NCBI RefSeq assembly: GCF_900143285.1
Contig: NZ_FRDN01000008.1
Span: 253,926 to 317,925, forward strand
DNA length: 64,000 nt
Direction of reading: 5' to 3'
DNA from: Desulfitobacterium chlororespirans DSM 11544
Lineage (GTDB): Bacteria; Bacillota; Desulfitobacteriia; Desulfitobacteriales; Desulfitobacteriaceae
The notes beneath the pieces are model-generated. The model was not told where the DNA came from, did no database searches, and saw only the letters and a list, made by a program, of their open reading frames with translations. Numbering within the stretch: the first letter of the stretch is position 1; each line of letters starts with the position of its first letter. A program made the translations under genes and the position numbers. Shown piece by piece: positions 43,559 to 53,105 of the stretch.

Positions 43559-45341
43559 AAACTTATTCCCTCTGGAGCGCAATCGTTATTATCATGGCAA
43601 GATGCTTACCGCCAGAGATTTTGAGACGGAGCAAAACTATTACAATAACAAGCGCCGTCTGATCAACCGGTGTGTCCTGGGAGCCGGGGTGATCTGCGGT
43701 TTGGGAGTATACCGGAACGACGATACTTCTCTGTCCATTGAAACAGGTCTTGCTCTGGACTATGACGGCCGGGAAATTGCCGTGACTTCGCCGATTATCC
43801 GCAAACTGCAGATGATTGAAGGATTTGAGACCCTTGTGGGTCATGAACAGGCTTATCTCTGCTTAGAATATGATGAGCTGCTGCGAGAGCCCATGAACAA
43901 TATTGGCGCCGCAGACAGTGAAAGTCAGCAATTCAATAAAATTGAAGAGAGCTTCCGTTTATACCTGGACCCCAACCAGCCGGATATAAACACCTTATTC
44001 GGTGAAGGGGGAAGGAATAATGTGCAGACCCTCTATCAGGGCCAAGGAGTATCCATCTATGAAGTGGTGCCGGCGATTGCTTTGGCCGGACAGGAGTTTA
44101 CCGCTGAGTATGTGGTGCTCAAAGGGGCCGGGTTGCCGCCATTATCCTTTACCTATACTTATGAGTCCGACACGATCCGCAAGGAAGAGGGCGGCACCAT
44201 TCAAATTCTTTTTAATGAAGATAAAAACTCGGACCAGGAGATTTATAGGGTGGGGTACACTCTGAAGGCTGCGGCTCTGGCCGATATGCAGGTGCCTTTC
44301 GGCAAAGGCAAAGGAATATTTAGCCTGGGCATGGGGGATTTGCGGGATCAGCTGGAGTTGCCCTTGAAGCACGAAATTTACTTAGCCGGAAGTCCAGCCA
44401 AGTATGAGCAGATGGTGGAGGTTCATCTCAGCAATCTGGAGAAGCAGCTGTCCGGGGGAGATACCCCCATTTATCTGGCCAGGCTCGATTATATCAGTGC
44501 GGGCAGCACCCATATTTTAAGAAAGGTCAATCCTCTGCCTTTTGGTCAGCGGATCACGGGGATAGGAGGCGGCCAGGAGAGGAAAGTCTCCGGCAACCCC
44601 TCCTGGCAGGAACTGCTGCAGAATGTAACCACGAATGTGGAAATCTTAAAATACTGGCAAAAGCCTGAGGTAAAAGTCCGCTATAGTGCCCCGAAAAAAG
44701 CCTTGAACTTCCATTTTGGGGTTCCTTCTTCGGAAGCTTATGATTATGCCACTTCCTCCGGAATTGTCGAAATTCCTTTAAGCGGGGCCATCCGGGTCAA
44801 TGCCCGCTTTACTTCGGAAGAGGTGCCTCATAATCTGGGTCTTGGTCATGTCAGCTTGAACTTCGCCGTGGAATTCGGCAGCGATGAAAGCAAAAAGCTG
44901 CTGTTTGGCAATGGCGAAGTGTTTAAGATGAAAGAGGTCCCTAAAGTCGAGGTGGCCGGAATTCTCTACCCGGAAAACGGAACCTTCAGGATTGGGATAA
45001 GGTGTCTTGATCATGTGGAAGGGCATCTGCTGAAAATACGCTGGTTTGCCTACAAGGTCACCCGGGATACGGCCGAGCTGCGGGCCAAGGATGTGGTCAG
45101 CATAAAAATCACCCCGGATATTCATAAGATGAAGGTTTTGGAAAGGATGCACTTTGAAGCTGCGGTGGGCGGCACGGCCGATAAAGGCGTCACCTGGAGT
45201 GTCAAGGATGCAGACGGGGGTAAGATGGATCAAAGCGGGCTCTACCAGGCTCCCAGCATACCCGGAACCTTTGAGATTGTGGCGGCCAGTACGGCTGATC
45301 CGGAGATTAAGACCAGTGCTTTTGTGATCGTGGAAGAGTAG
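43548..45341 (+). CDS. Fibre/adaptor-like eCIS protein with Ig-like C-terminus
   Basis: The protein has 597 residues. The N-terminus NRYYHGKMLTARDFETEQNY, RRLINRCVLGAGVICGLGV is a signature seen at the N-terminus of large proteins coded after the baseplate in eCIS loci. The middle is beta-rich. The last 90 residues (TPDIHKMKVLERMHFEAAV, GVTWSVKDADGGKMDQSGLY) resemble a bacterial Ig-like (Big) domain, as in surface adhesins. It overlaps the previous gene by 11 bases. It is the best candidate for the target-binding or peripheral adaptor protein of this particle, as no classical tail fibre is present. Confidence 0.7.
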   Translation: MKNRNLFPLERNRYYHGKMLTARDFETEQNYYNNKRRLINRCVLGAGVICGLGVYRNDDTSLSIETGLALDYDGREIAVTSPIIRKLQMIEGFETLVGHEQAYLCLEYDELLREPMNNIGAADSESQQFNKIEESFRLYLDPNQPDINTLFGEGGRNNVQTLYQGQGVSIYEVVPAIALAGQEFTAEYVVLKGAGLPPLSFTYTYESDTIRKEEGGTIQILFNEDKNSDQEIYRVGYTLKAAALADMQVPFGKGKGIFSLGMGDLRDQLELPLKHEIYLAGSPAKYEQMVEVHLSNLEKQLSGGDTPIYLARLDYISAGSTHILRKVNPLPFGQRITGIGGGQERKVSGNPSWQELLQNVTTNVEILKYWQKPEVKVRYSAPKKALNFHFGVPSSEAYDYATSSGIVEIPLSGAIRVNARFTSEEVPHNLGLGHVSLNFAVEFGSDESKKLLFGNGEVFKMKEVPKVEVAGILYPENGTFRIGIRCLDHVEGHLLKIRWFAYKVTRDTAELRAKDVVSIKITPDIHKMKVLERMHFEAAVGGTADKGVTWSVKDADGGKMDQSGLYQAPSIPGTFEIVAASTADPEIKTSAFVIVEE

Positions 45342-45434
45342 AGAGAAGCAGCGTAGACATAAGATGTGTAGATAGAAGAAGTGCAGACCTAGGAAGAGCA
45401 GACCTAAGAAGAGCAGGCAACAAGGGAGGTTACT

Positions 45435-46169
45435 ATGGGTCCGTTTATTGAAGATGGGAAATTCAAAGTCCTTGAGGTGCTCCAGGAGCTGGAGGGCTAT
45501 ACAGCCTGCCTTTGTATCGATGTGGAAACCAATAATCACTACCGGCCCATGGTCTTCAATATCTACGAAAAGGAAGAAGATATCCGCCGCTATCTCCCGG
45601 CATTTTTCAACCTGAACAAGGACCAGTTTACCGATTTTGTCCGGGTGGTATCCGGGAAGCATTGCATCTTTGCCATCTTTGCCTATCATGAAGGGGTAAA
45701 GCTCCGGGATTTCTTTAAAGACAGCAAAACTCCGGAATTTGAAAAACGGATAGCTTATGCCACCAGGCTTTTTCAGGAGTGCTTAATTCTCGATGCCCTG
45801 CCGGATTTAATCAGTTTGCCTTGTCTTGAGCCTGATCATATCGTGGTGATCGACCAAGCCAACAGGGTCAGGATCAATTATGTGATCCCTCCTCTGGCCG
45901 CTCAGAAGACAGCCAAGGGTGAGCAATGCGCTGCTTTGCTGGAATGTATTTTTAAGCAGGATCGCTATATACCGGAGGGGATCTGGGAGTTTATCGCCCA
46001 TTTGCGGCTGCATGAACAGGTAAGCATGGTGTCCGCTTTTTCCCAATGGAAAGAGCTTGTTCCCGGGCTGCTCACAGAGCATCAAAGGTTGCGGAAAGAA
46101 ACATGGTGGGCCTATGGGTTACGGCGGCTGAAACAGCTTTGGAAGAGAAAGAAAAGACGCTTGCGTTAA
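45435..46169 (+). CDS. Pseudokinase-like protein
   Basis: The protein of 244 residues has a protein-kinase-like order of segments: an N-lobe (FKVLEVLQELEGYTACLCID), a hinge-like FAIFAYHEGVKLRDFFK, and CLEPDHIVVIDQANRVRINY, which aligns by eye with the HRDLKPxNILLDxxGxVKLxDFG catalytic loop. The HRD Asp, the glycine loop and the DFG Asp are all missing. The C-terminus is very basic (RRLKQLWKRKKRRLR) and may bind membrane lipid or nucleic acid. GGGAGG precedes the ATG. The 93 bases before it contain decayed short repeats (GCAGACCTA-GAAGA type). It opens the accessory part of the operon. The kinase relationship is inference from motif order. Confidence 0.55.
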   Translation: MGPFIEDGKFKVLEVLQELEGYTACLCIDVETNNHYRPMVFNIYEKEEDIRRYLPAFFNLNKDQFTDFVRVVSGKHCIFAIFAYHEGVKLRDFFKDSKTPEFEKRIAYATRLFQECLILDALPDLISLPCLEPDHIVVIDQANRVRINYVIPPLAAQKTAKGEQCAALLECIFKQDRYIPEGIWEFIAHLRLHEQVSMVSAFSQWKELVPGLLTEHQRLRKETWWAYGLRRLKQLWKRKKRRLR

Positions 46170-46190
46170 CAGGCTGGGGGAGGTTGGAAC

Positions 46191-48977
46191 GTGAATAAGC
46201 GATGGATAAGTTTGATCATCATCTTAGCTGTAGTCGGCTCGCTGGGGTTCATTCAGTTTGGGGATAAGTATATTGTACCCCTGTTCTCCCAGCCGGAGCA
46301 GGGCAAGGTTTGGGAGTATGCTCACGGCGTGGATCGCAACGGCAATATTTACTATATCCGACAGGAGCAGGGGCAGGTTTTTCTGATCAGCCTCGACTCC
46401 ACGGGAAGACAGTCCTTTAAAAAGGATATTTCCGCCCTTGTGCCGGACAATGGCATCTTTGACGGTATTTATACGGATGAAGATAAAAATCTTTACCTGC
46501 CGGCCTATGGCATGGCGGCTGATTCGTCCCTGATTACCCAAGTGGGGATCTACAGATTCCGGGATGATGGCAGTTTCGTTTCCCGGGTCTTTTATCGGAG
46601 TGCTGAACGGCCCTACGACAGTAAATTCCGCCTCATTTCGGCGATGAGCGATGATGATGCCAGGCTCTATTTCGGTTTTTTGAACGGAGATGCTCTCGAT
46701 ACCTATGCCTATGATAAAACCACTGCCAAGTTGGAAAACACCCATTCCTACTCCTTAGCAGGACTTCAGGATAAAATCAACGCTGTTTTGGTCCTGCCTT
46801 CAGGGGACACGGTGCTCAGTCTGGAAAATGCCACCCTGTTGCGCAAGTCCAACCGCCATGAGGACACAGCCTACCAATTCACCCAGGGTAATAAGGTGAT
46901 TATCCACTCCTTCTGGTATGCCGGCAACCAATTATATTTTCAGGATGCCGTCAGGGGGGATATGTACATGTCATCCTCTTCAACCTGGGAACCCTATCTG
47001 GCTGTGAGAGGGAGCAAGGTTGTTTCGGAAAATGACGGCATAACCTTTGCCCGCTTATATCCGTTAACCGTAGGGAATATAGGCAATGTGGCCGGTGTTT
47101 ATAACGAAGGGAACCACAATCGCATTTTTCAGGGAGGATTTGCTTTTCTTCCGGAAATCGGGACCACCGATGCTTCATCAACCCGGGATCTGACCGCCTG
47201 GTTTCTCCTGGTGGGTATCGCGGCCGGAGGGATCATCTTTTCTTTGCTGCTCTGGGACTTTTATTGCCATATTCTGCATATGCGGCTTTCCATGCTGATC
47301 CGGCAGGCCCTTTTGGTGATTTTCGTGATCTTTCTGACCCTATATGCCCTCGCCACTTATATTATCATTCCCCAATCCGAGGCGATGATCGGCAGCGTTC
47401 ATTCAACAGAGCAGCTCAAGTCCGGGCAAATGCTGCTGGCCTCCGCCAAAGGGCATATCGCTGATGAGACCGGCCTGGAGCTGGACAGCACCCGCGCCGC
47501 CGCTTTCTTCGATCAGCTTGGAGAGAACCAGTCTCTGGTGCTGCCCGGGGAGGAACAAGGAACTCCTGCCTACAGAAGTTTAAAAGAAGCCCAATTAAGC
47601 CTGCTGACCTCCAATCAGGGACAATACGTAGTGGCGGCCTCCAACAGCAACTATGAAGAGGGTTTTCCCGCTGCACGGATGGGGTATGGAAAGGATTTCC
47701 TGAACGGGATTCAACAAGCTGAACAAAATACCATCCAGGCTATGGCCATCACTGGCCCCAAAGGGGAAGAGCTTTGCGTCTTCATACCCACCGGTCTTAC
47801 CTCCGCCGGTTCTGCCGTGATCTTTAGCCTGACCGTGGATCGGGAAGTCTTGGAGCGGTATATTGCCCAAACCACGGGAGATCTCACCCTTTATATGGGG
47901 CTGATCGGGTTGGTCCTGGTCCTGTTGGTGATGATCGTGGAATACTTTACGGTTCACAATGTCCGCAAACTCAAAAGCAATGTAGACAGAATTGCGGAAG
48001 GCCGTTATGAAAAAGAAGTTGCCGTCAGCTCCGGAGATGAAATCGAAGATCTTTCCCACTCCATCCATGCCTTGTCCCAGAGCATTCTGACCACCACCCG
48101 GAGCTTAAATAAACTGAATCAGTCCTACTACCGGTTCGTGCCCCAAAGATTCCTGGAGATCATCGGGGAAACCCATATTGAAAATGTCGGTAAAAAATCT
48201 CAAGCCCAGAAGGAAAACGTGGTCATGCTCTTTTTGCGTTTTCGCTTTATCGGTCCGGTGGGGGAGCAAAGCCAGGAGATTTTCGCCAATATCAATGATG
48301 TCTTTGAAAATGTAGCTCCTGTGGTCAGTGAAGGCAAGGGCACAGTCTATGATTTTCTCCCGGAAGGCTTCAACGCCGTCTTCGAGACCCCTCCGGAAGA
48401 AGCGCTGCGCACGGCTTTAAGAGTCCGCGAAGTGCTGGAAGGGCTTAACGAAAAAAGGAGAAAAAAAGGGCAAAGCCTGGTGGACCTGCGCATCTTGATC
48501 ACCAAAGGGAGCATTATGCTGGGCTTTATCGGTGAGGAAAAAAGAATGGAACCTACGGCCATTTCCAGTGAAGCCCAGAAAGCCGAACCCATTATCCGGG
48601 TTTGCTTTGAAAGCGATATTTATATTGCCTGCACCCGTGAAGTGATCAAAGAGCTGCCCATACTGGGTTACCGCAGACGCAGGATCGGAGAAATGGTGAT
48701 CCAGGGGGAAAAGCTGGAACTTTACGATCTCTTTGACAGTGATCCCTATGCCCTGCTTAAATCCAAGGAAGTCCATGGCGAACGCTTTGAACTGGGTGTC
48801 AATCTATTTATCAAAAGAGATTATGACAACGCCCGCACCATGTTTATGGATATCATCAAATATAATTCTCTCGACGGAGCTGCCCGCAATTATATGTACC
48901 TCGCCGAGCACAATCTGCGTTCGGAGTTGAAGCAAACCACCTATACCACGATTTCCGAGCTGGAAAAAATCCGCTAA
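46191..48977 (+). CDS. Membrane protein with propeller-like sensor, HAMP and degenerate nucleotide-cyclase domain
   Basis: The protein of 928 residues starts with GTG after GGGGAGG. Membrane segments lie at about 5-25, 335-358, 369-393 and 567-588. Residues 40-325 show repeated strands with NGNIYYIRQEQGQ and DEDKNLYLPAYG and look like a beta-propeller. Residues 395-565 are a second extracytoplasmic domain. A HAMP linker is followed by a class III cyclase homology domain (675-850): VVMLFLRFRFIG stands where active enzymes have LFADIRGFT, and FLPEGFNAVF replaces GDGxMAVF, so both metal-binding Asp are lost. GEEKRMEPTAISSEAQKAEP matches the GxxxRxDYTVIGDAVNLAxR segment. It probably signals without cyclase activity. 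The end is TPR-like. Confidence 0.75.
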   Translation: MNKRWISLIIILAVVGSLGFIQFGDKYIVPLFSQPEQGKVWEYAHGVDRNGNIYYIRQEQGQVFLISLDSTGRQSFKKDISALVPDNGIFDGIYTDEDKNLYLPAYGMAADSSLITQVGIYRFRDDGSFVSRVFYRSAERPYDSKFRLISAMSDDDARLYFGFLNGDALDTYAYDKTTAKLENTHSYSLAGLQDKINAVLVLPSGDTVLSLENATLLRKSNRHEDTAYQFTQGNKVIIHSFWYAGNQLYFQDAVRGDMYMSSSSTWEPYLAVRGSKVVSENDGITFARLYPLTVGNIGNVAGVYNEGNHNRIFQGGFAFLPEIGTTDASSTRDLTAWFLLVGIAAGGIIFSLLLWDFYCHILHMRLSMLIRQALLVIFVIFLTLYALATYIIIPQSEAMIGSVHSTEQLKSGQMLLASAKGHIADETGLELDSTRAAAFFDQLGENQSLVLPGEEQGTPAYRSLKEAQLSLLTSNQGQYVVAASNSNYEEGFPAARMGYGKDFLNGIQQAEQNTIQAMAITGPKGEELCVFIPTGLTSAGSAVIFSLTVDREVLERYIAQTTGDLTLYMGLIGLVLVLLVMIVEYFTVHNVRKLKSNVDRIAEGRYEKEVAVSSGDEIEDLSHSIHALSQSILTTTRSLNKLNQSYYRFVPQRFLEIIGETHIENVGKKSQAQKENVVMLFLRFRFIGPVGEQSQEIFANINDVFENVAPVVSEGKGTVYDFLPEGFNAVFETPPEEALRTALRVREVLEGLNEKRRKKGQSLVDLRILITKGSIMLGFIGEEKRMEPTAISSEAQKAEPIIRVCFESDIYIACTREVIKELPILGYRRRRIGEMVIQGEKLELYDLFDSDPYALLKSKEVHGERFELGVNLFIKRDYDNARTMFMDIIKYNSLDGAARNYMYLAEHNLRSELKQTTYTTISELEKIR

Positions 48978-49001
48978 ACGGTGTCAGTTGAGGAGGCTGC
49001 T

Positions 49002-50660
49002 ATGATTATCAAGCTGCTCATGAAATACATCCAAATTATCTACCGGACGACCAGGAGTGTGGTTTTGAGACCCTTTGTACTGGCGAAGCACAAATTTTCC
49101 AGTCTGACCAATCTCAGCAAGTTCCTCAACCAGATTCCCAAGGCTTTTGCATCCCTGCTGACCAAGTTTAAGCTGAAGCCGGAAAAGCGGGAGGATTATG
49201 TGGATGCCGGACCGATCTTTATTGCCAAGTCTTTGCTGGTGATTCTGGTCGTTATCCTGGTGGCCACGCCCTTCCTGATCGTCACCATCGTCTGGCCCTG
49301 GGTTGTCAGCTTAGCCCTGACCGCCCATTTCTACACAGCGGACCCCAAGTTAGAGGGATATAAGGGTAAGGTGGAAGTTTTTTATGAGGAGAAGCTGGAA
49401 AAGCTGAAGTTCAAGGGACGCCTGGAAGAAGGCAAGGCCATCGGGTATGGAGAGGAATTCTATGAAGACGGATCCCTGAAATATGCCGGTCCATTTGTGG
49501 AGGGCAGGTATGAGGGGAGCGGCGAGTTCATAATAGCCCCGGGAGTGGTCTACAAAGGGGAGTTCCGCAATGGCAAACGCTCAGGGCAGGGGATAATTCT
49601 GGAAAATGACATTTTGGCCTATGCAGGAGCTTTTGCGGAGGACCTTTTTGAAGGGGAAGGGACGGAGTATTACCCCGATGGCCGGATACAGTACAAGGGA
49701 AGCTTTAAGGGCGGGCTGTACTCAGGTCCGGGGGCCTTTCAGGATGAAAAGGGAGTCAAACGCTACGAAGGGAATTTCGCCGATGGGCTGTTCAATGGTG
49801 CAGGCCGTTATTATGACGAACAAGGTGAGCTGGTCTATACGGGGTCTTTTCTCAATGGCTTGTATGATGGTCAGGGGCGGCTCATTCTTCTTCCCCATTC
49901 CACATGGTATGAAGGCCCCTTCTTAGGAGGGAAGGCCAATGGGGAAGGGGTTCTCTTTAAAAACGGTATGCTGTATTACGAGGGAGCCTTCATCAACGAC
50001 AAGTTTTCCGGTACAGGGACACTGACAGATAGCCAATGGGGTCTGACCTATTCCGGCGCCTTTATGGATAACGATATTGCCTATGGGAAGCTCTTTGACT
50101 TGTCGGTTCCTGATCTGTACACGGCTTTTGCCAAAGGAATCCGTGAAGATACTGCCGATGAAAAATATTTCTACCTCTATAACCAAGGCTTTGGGCTGGT
50201 ATTAAAATTCTCTTATGCCAATGAGGAGCAGGAAGCAAAACTGGTCAATGTTTTCAGACGGCCTGAACAGCAAGTCAAGAGTGAGCCGGCCGGACAAGGG
50301 GACAAAGCCCCTGCTGAGAAAGGTGCGGCTGGAGCCCTGGGAACCGGAACCATAGATCAACGGACAGCCGGATTATTGGGGATACCTTCCGGGACCATGA
50401 ATAACCATCAATCCCTCTATGAAGGCTATGGACTCCGTTACTGGATCGATCCCCGGAGCGAAGAAGTATTGCTGCTCGAGTATTATCCGACAGAAAAAGC
50501 TGCGGAACCAGCCCTCAAGGATCAGGAGCAACCGGTTGGCAAGTCTGGTGCCGGTCAAGCCGGTCCCCAATACACAGCCTACTTTGAGGATTTGGGGCTG
50601 GACATCGCCGACTTTGGCAGCCTGGGATACGGCAACCAGGGTGAAGGAGAAGGATCATGA
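49002..50660 (+). CDS. Membrane-anchored MORN-repeat protein
   Basis: The protein has 552 residues from ATG 49002, which has AGGAGG 5 bases upstream; a GTG at 48981 is less likely. A basic N-terminal region (about 1-68) is followed by a 35-residue hydrophobic stretch (71-107) forming one or two membrane helices. Residues about 145-360 contain about eight MORN-type repeats: YEDGSLKYAGPFVEGRYEG, YPDGRIQYKGSFKGGLYSG, YDEQGELVYTGSFLNGLYDG. The C-terminal part is Pro/Ala/Gly-rich with a small folded segment. MORN repeats bind lipids or proteins at membranes. It lies between the cyclase-like protein and a secreted helical protein, suggesting an envelope complex. Confidence 0.8.
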   Translation: MIIKLLMKYIQIIYRTTRSVVLRPFVLAKHKFSSLTNLSKFLNQIPKAFASLLTKFKLKPEKREDYVDAGPIFIAKSLLVILVVILVATPFLIVTIVWPWVVSLALTAHFYTADPKLEGYKGKVEVFYEEKLEKLKFKGRLEEGKAIGYGEEFYEDGSLKYAGPFVEGRYEGSGEFIIAPGVVYKGEFRNGKRSGQGIILENDILAYAGAFAEDLFEGEGTEYYPDGRIQYKGSFKGGLYSGPGAFQDEKGVKRYEGNFADGLFNGAGRYYDEQGELVYTGSFLNGLYDGQGRLILLPHSTWYEGPFLGGKANGEGVLFKNGMLYYEGAFINDKFSGTGTLTDSQWGLTYSGAFMDNDIAYGKLFDLSVPDLYTAFAKGIREDTADEKYFYLYNQGFGLVLKFSYANEEQEAKLVNVFRRPEQQVKSEPAGQGDKAPAEKGAAGALGTGTIDQRTAGLLGIPSGTMNNHQSLYEGYGLRYWIDPRSEEVLLLEYYPTEKAAEPALKDQEQPVGKSGAGQAGPQYTAYFEDLGLDIADFGSLGYGNQGEGEGS

Positions 50661-51643
50661 AACACTGGATAATGGTCGGGTCCATTGGTTTGCTGCTCAT
50701 GATTCCCCTTAGTAAGGTATGGGCAAGCGAAGAGAATACAAGACTTACGACCCTTGGGGAGGCGGTGCAGGCGGCTCAGACCCTTTATCTCCAAGGACTG
50801 CCGCCATCAGAGCCATCCCAGAATGCCCCCTCCCCAGAGACAAGGAATGAAGCCGGTGCAGGGGGTTCCCCTGAGGCGGAGACCCCGGCAAAAGAGCAGG
50901 AAGAAGCCGCCGGTCCGGAAGCCCCCGGGGATCAGCACGGGGATCAGTCCCTCCTTCCGGAGGATGAACACCGGGCCGAACTCAATCAGGTGGCTTTGGA
51001 TGTGGCTCTGGTGGTGCTGGATCTGGATGGCGCCTTGCAAAAAAAGCAGTATTTAATCAAACGGCAGGAAGCCCTGGCGGAGAACCTGGCCCAAGCTGAA
51101 AAGGATTTCAAGATGGGGAAGATTAAGGCCGAATTGCGGGACGAATTAAAGAAAGAAGGGGTCCAGATTGGTTTTGATCTGAACCTTGCCAAGCTGCAGG
51201 TGGAAACTGCTGAAAAATCCTTTATGAAATTGACAGGCCAGGGAATCGCGGAGAAATTCCAGTACCCTGCCGCCTATCTGATCCTTGACGGAGGTAAATT
51301 AGCTTTGCCGTCTTTCGTGGATCAGCAGGCTGACGGGGAAGAGATCCGCAAGAAATTCAGCGGGGTATTAGCGGCCTTCGGCGAGCTGGGTGAAGGAATC
51401 GCCGCCTATATCAAGGCCGGTGAGCAGGTTGCCCGGCTTGAACAGGACTTCAAAATGGGCAAAGCAGAGCCGGCCCTCCTCAAAGCAGCCCGGGAGGAAA
51501 AGGACAGGGCCTGGATGGGGGCTTTTGAGAAAAAGTCAACCTACGCCAAAGCTTTATATGAACTGGATTGCCATCTGGAGGGTTATCTGTCCAGAGAGGT
51601 TAAAAAAGTGGCAGAGCCAATTTTTAGGGGAAAGGGGATGTGA
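50657..51643 (+). CDS. Secreted helical protein, TolC/OEP-like coiled coils
   Basis: The protein of 328 residues has a clear signal peptide (MKHWIMVGSIGLLLMIPLSKVWA|S). A Pro/Glu/Ala-rich disordered stretch (about 45-105) follows, then two long helical hairpins with similar segments (LAQAEKDFKMGKIKAELRDE and VARLEQDFKMGKAEPALLKA). This duplicated pattern recalls the periplasmic helices of TolC-family efflux proteins. No beta-barrel strands are seen, in line with a bacterium lacking an outer membrane. The ATG overlaps the MORN gene stop. It is probably an extracytoplasmic part of the same complex; function unknown. Confidence 0.65.
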   Translation: MKHWIMVGSIGLLLMIPLSKVWASEENTRLTTLGEAVQAAQTLYLQGLPPSEPSQNAPSPETRNEAGAGGSPEAETPAKEQEEAAGPEAPGDQHGDQSLLPEDEHRAELNQVALDVALVVLDLDGALQKKQYLIKRQEALAENLAQAEKDFKMGKIKAELRDELKKEGVQIGFDLNLAKLQVETAEKSFMKLTGQGIAEKFQYPAAYLILDGGKLALPSFVDQQADGEEIRKKFSGVLAAFGELGEGIAAYIKAGEQVARLEQDFKMGKAEPALLKAAREEKDRAWMGAFEKKSTYAKALYELDCHLEGYLSREVKKVAEPIFRGKGM

Positions 51644-51644
51644 T

Positions 51645-52232
51645 ATGGGAGATTACAATGCCATTTATGAAGCAGGCCAGTCTGTCGTCGAACTCCTGAA
51701 AAAAGAGATGACCCCTATGCCCATCAATAATCCGGAGGCCATTGGCTTATGCACCCCTCAGGAGCCGGAGGATTATCAGCTGACCCTCTGGATCTACACC
51801 ATCGAAGAATACAATAACTCCGGGATCAATGCCGGCTTTATCGTGGATCCTCATAACGACCAGCAGGAAAGGTATGCTCCTTTACAGCTCCGCTGCCATG
51901 CCCTGCTCAGTGCTCATTCCAAGGCCCCTGTATCCACCCGTCTGACCGATGAGTACCGGATCATCGGCCGGGCCCTGCAGGTTATCCGGGATCATCCCAG
52001 TATCCCGGCCGACAGTTTGGTGGGGTCATTGGCCGGGGAAGGGGCAGCCATCCTCCTCAGCTATGCCAAATTAAATTATGATGAACTCAGCAAAATCTGG
52101 AACAGTGCCCATAAGATCATTAAACCCTCCTTTGCCCTGCACATAACGCAAGTTCCCATAGAATCAAACCGCGTCAGGCCGGTGGCGGCCAGGGTGACCA
52201 GCACCCGGATGGAGCTGCGGGATAAGAAGTAA
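51645..52232 (+). CDS. DUF4255 tail terminator protein (Afp16-like)
   Basis: The protein of 195 residues begins MGDYNAIYEAGQSVVELLKK and fits DUF4255/Pvc16 N-terminal family: LTLWIYTIEEYNNSG, LQLRCHALLSAHSKAP, DEYRIIGRALQVIRDHPSI and FALHITQVPIESNRVRPVA. In Afp and PVC this protein caps the tube end and sets particle length. The ATG at 51645 follows AAAGGGG and lies one base after the TGA of the previous gene. Confidence 0.9.
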   Translation: MGDYNAIYEAGQSVVELLKKEMTPMPINNPEAIGLCTPQEPEDYQLTLWIYTIEEYNNSGINAGFIVDPHNDQQERYAPLQLRCHALLSAHSKAPVSTRLTDEYRIIGRALQVIRDHPSIPADSLVGSLAGEGAAILLSYAKLNYDELSKIWNSAHKIIKPSFALHITQVPIESNRVRPVAARVTSTRMELRDKK

Positions 52233-52252
52233 AAGAAAAGAAGGGATGAAGG

Positions 52253-53044
52253 ATGGAAACTCATATCTCCATGATCTTTAAAATCATGGATCGCTTCCGT
52301 AAAAGACCTTTGCTGGCTGCCGAGGCCGGTATTTATATCAATGGTTACAGGCAGCGTCCTTTATACAAGGCGGGAGGGTATTTCATCTTTACGGATCTTG
52401 CCCCGGGAGAGACCAGCTTTCAGATCATTGCCCCGGCTTTTCAGCAGGAAGCTCTGGTTGCCTTGATCCCTGCACCTGGTAAAGGCTATCTGCACAGCCA
52501 TCTTCTTCTTAATCCATCCCCGGCCTATCCTTTCGGCAGGGAAGTCACCACGGTGAAAGGGCGCCTGTGGCAAGATCAACGTCCTTATGCCCATGAGCAT
52601 TTCTATCTGATTCCCGGAGAGGGCGGGGAGGTTATGAAAGTCGCGGAAGATAAAGGAGAGGCAGGCAACACCCGGCTCCGGCTGTTTGCGGCGGTGCCGG
52701 AGCGGCAGCTGTCTTTTCCCGGCAAGTATCTGATCAAGGATAAGGATAAGGGGAAAGGAGAAGTCTGCCTAATCACCCGGAAGGATTCCCGGGAAGGGAT
52801 ATTTCTGCTGGAGAAAGAGCTGCAATTCAGCCATGTCCGGGGGACGCCTTTAGTGGAGGTTATTGAGTGCCGGACTGAGGAAGACGGCAGTTTCTTTGCT
52901 GCTTTACCGGAGTTGAAACAAGAGACGCTGACCCTGAGTCTGCTGGGCAAGGGGCCGGATGAAAAGAACATGACCCAAAACAACGTAAAAACCATGGCAA
53001 TCCATGGCGGCCAGGCCAATGACCTGGGAGACATTCAAATATAA
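52253..53044 (+). CDS. Unknown beta-rich protein
   Basis: The protein of 263 residues begins with a small beta-sandwich-like part (AAEAGIYINGYRQRPLYKAG, GYFIFTDLAPGETSFQII) similar in pattern to carboxypeptidase-regulatory-like domains, which often decorate surface proteins. A second part with charged strands follows. There is no signal peptide. I do not recognise a family. It lies between the tail terminator and the tip protein, so it is likely a particle component or cargo-linked protein. AAGGGATGAAGG lies before the ATG. Confidence 0.55.
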   Translation: METHISMIFKIMDRFRKRPLLAAEAGIYINGYRQRPLYKAGGYFIFTDLAPGETSFQIIAPAFQQEALVALIPAPGKGYLHSHLLLNPSPAYPFGREVTTVKGRLWQDQRPYAHEHFYLIPGEGGEVMKVAEDKGEAGNTRLRLFAAVPERQLSFPGKYLIKDKDKGKGEVCLITRKDSREGIFLLEKELQFSHVRGTPLVEVIECRTEEDGSFFAALPELKQETLTLSLLGKGPDEKNMTQNNVKTMAIHGGQANDLGDIQI

Positions 53045-53105
53045 TGATCTGAGGAGTATTGAAATAGGATATTTAGTATTCTGGGAAAAAAGGAGGGACC
53101 TGATT

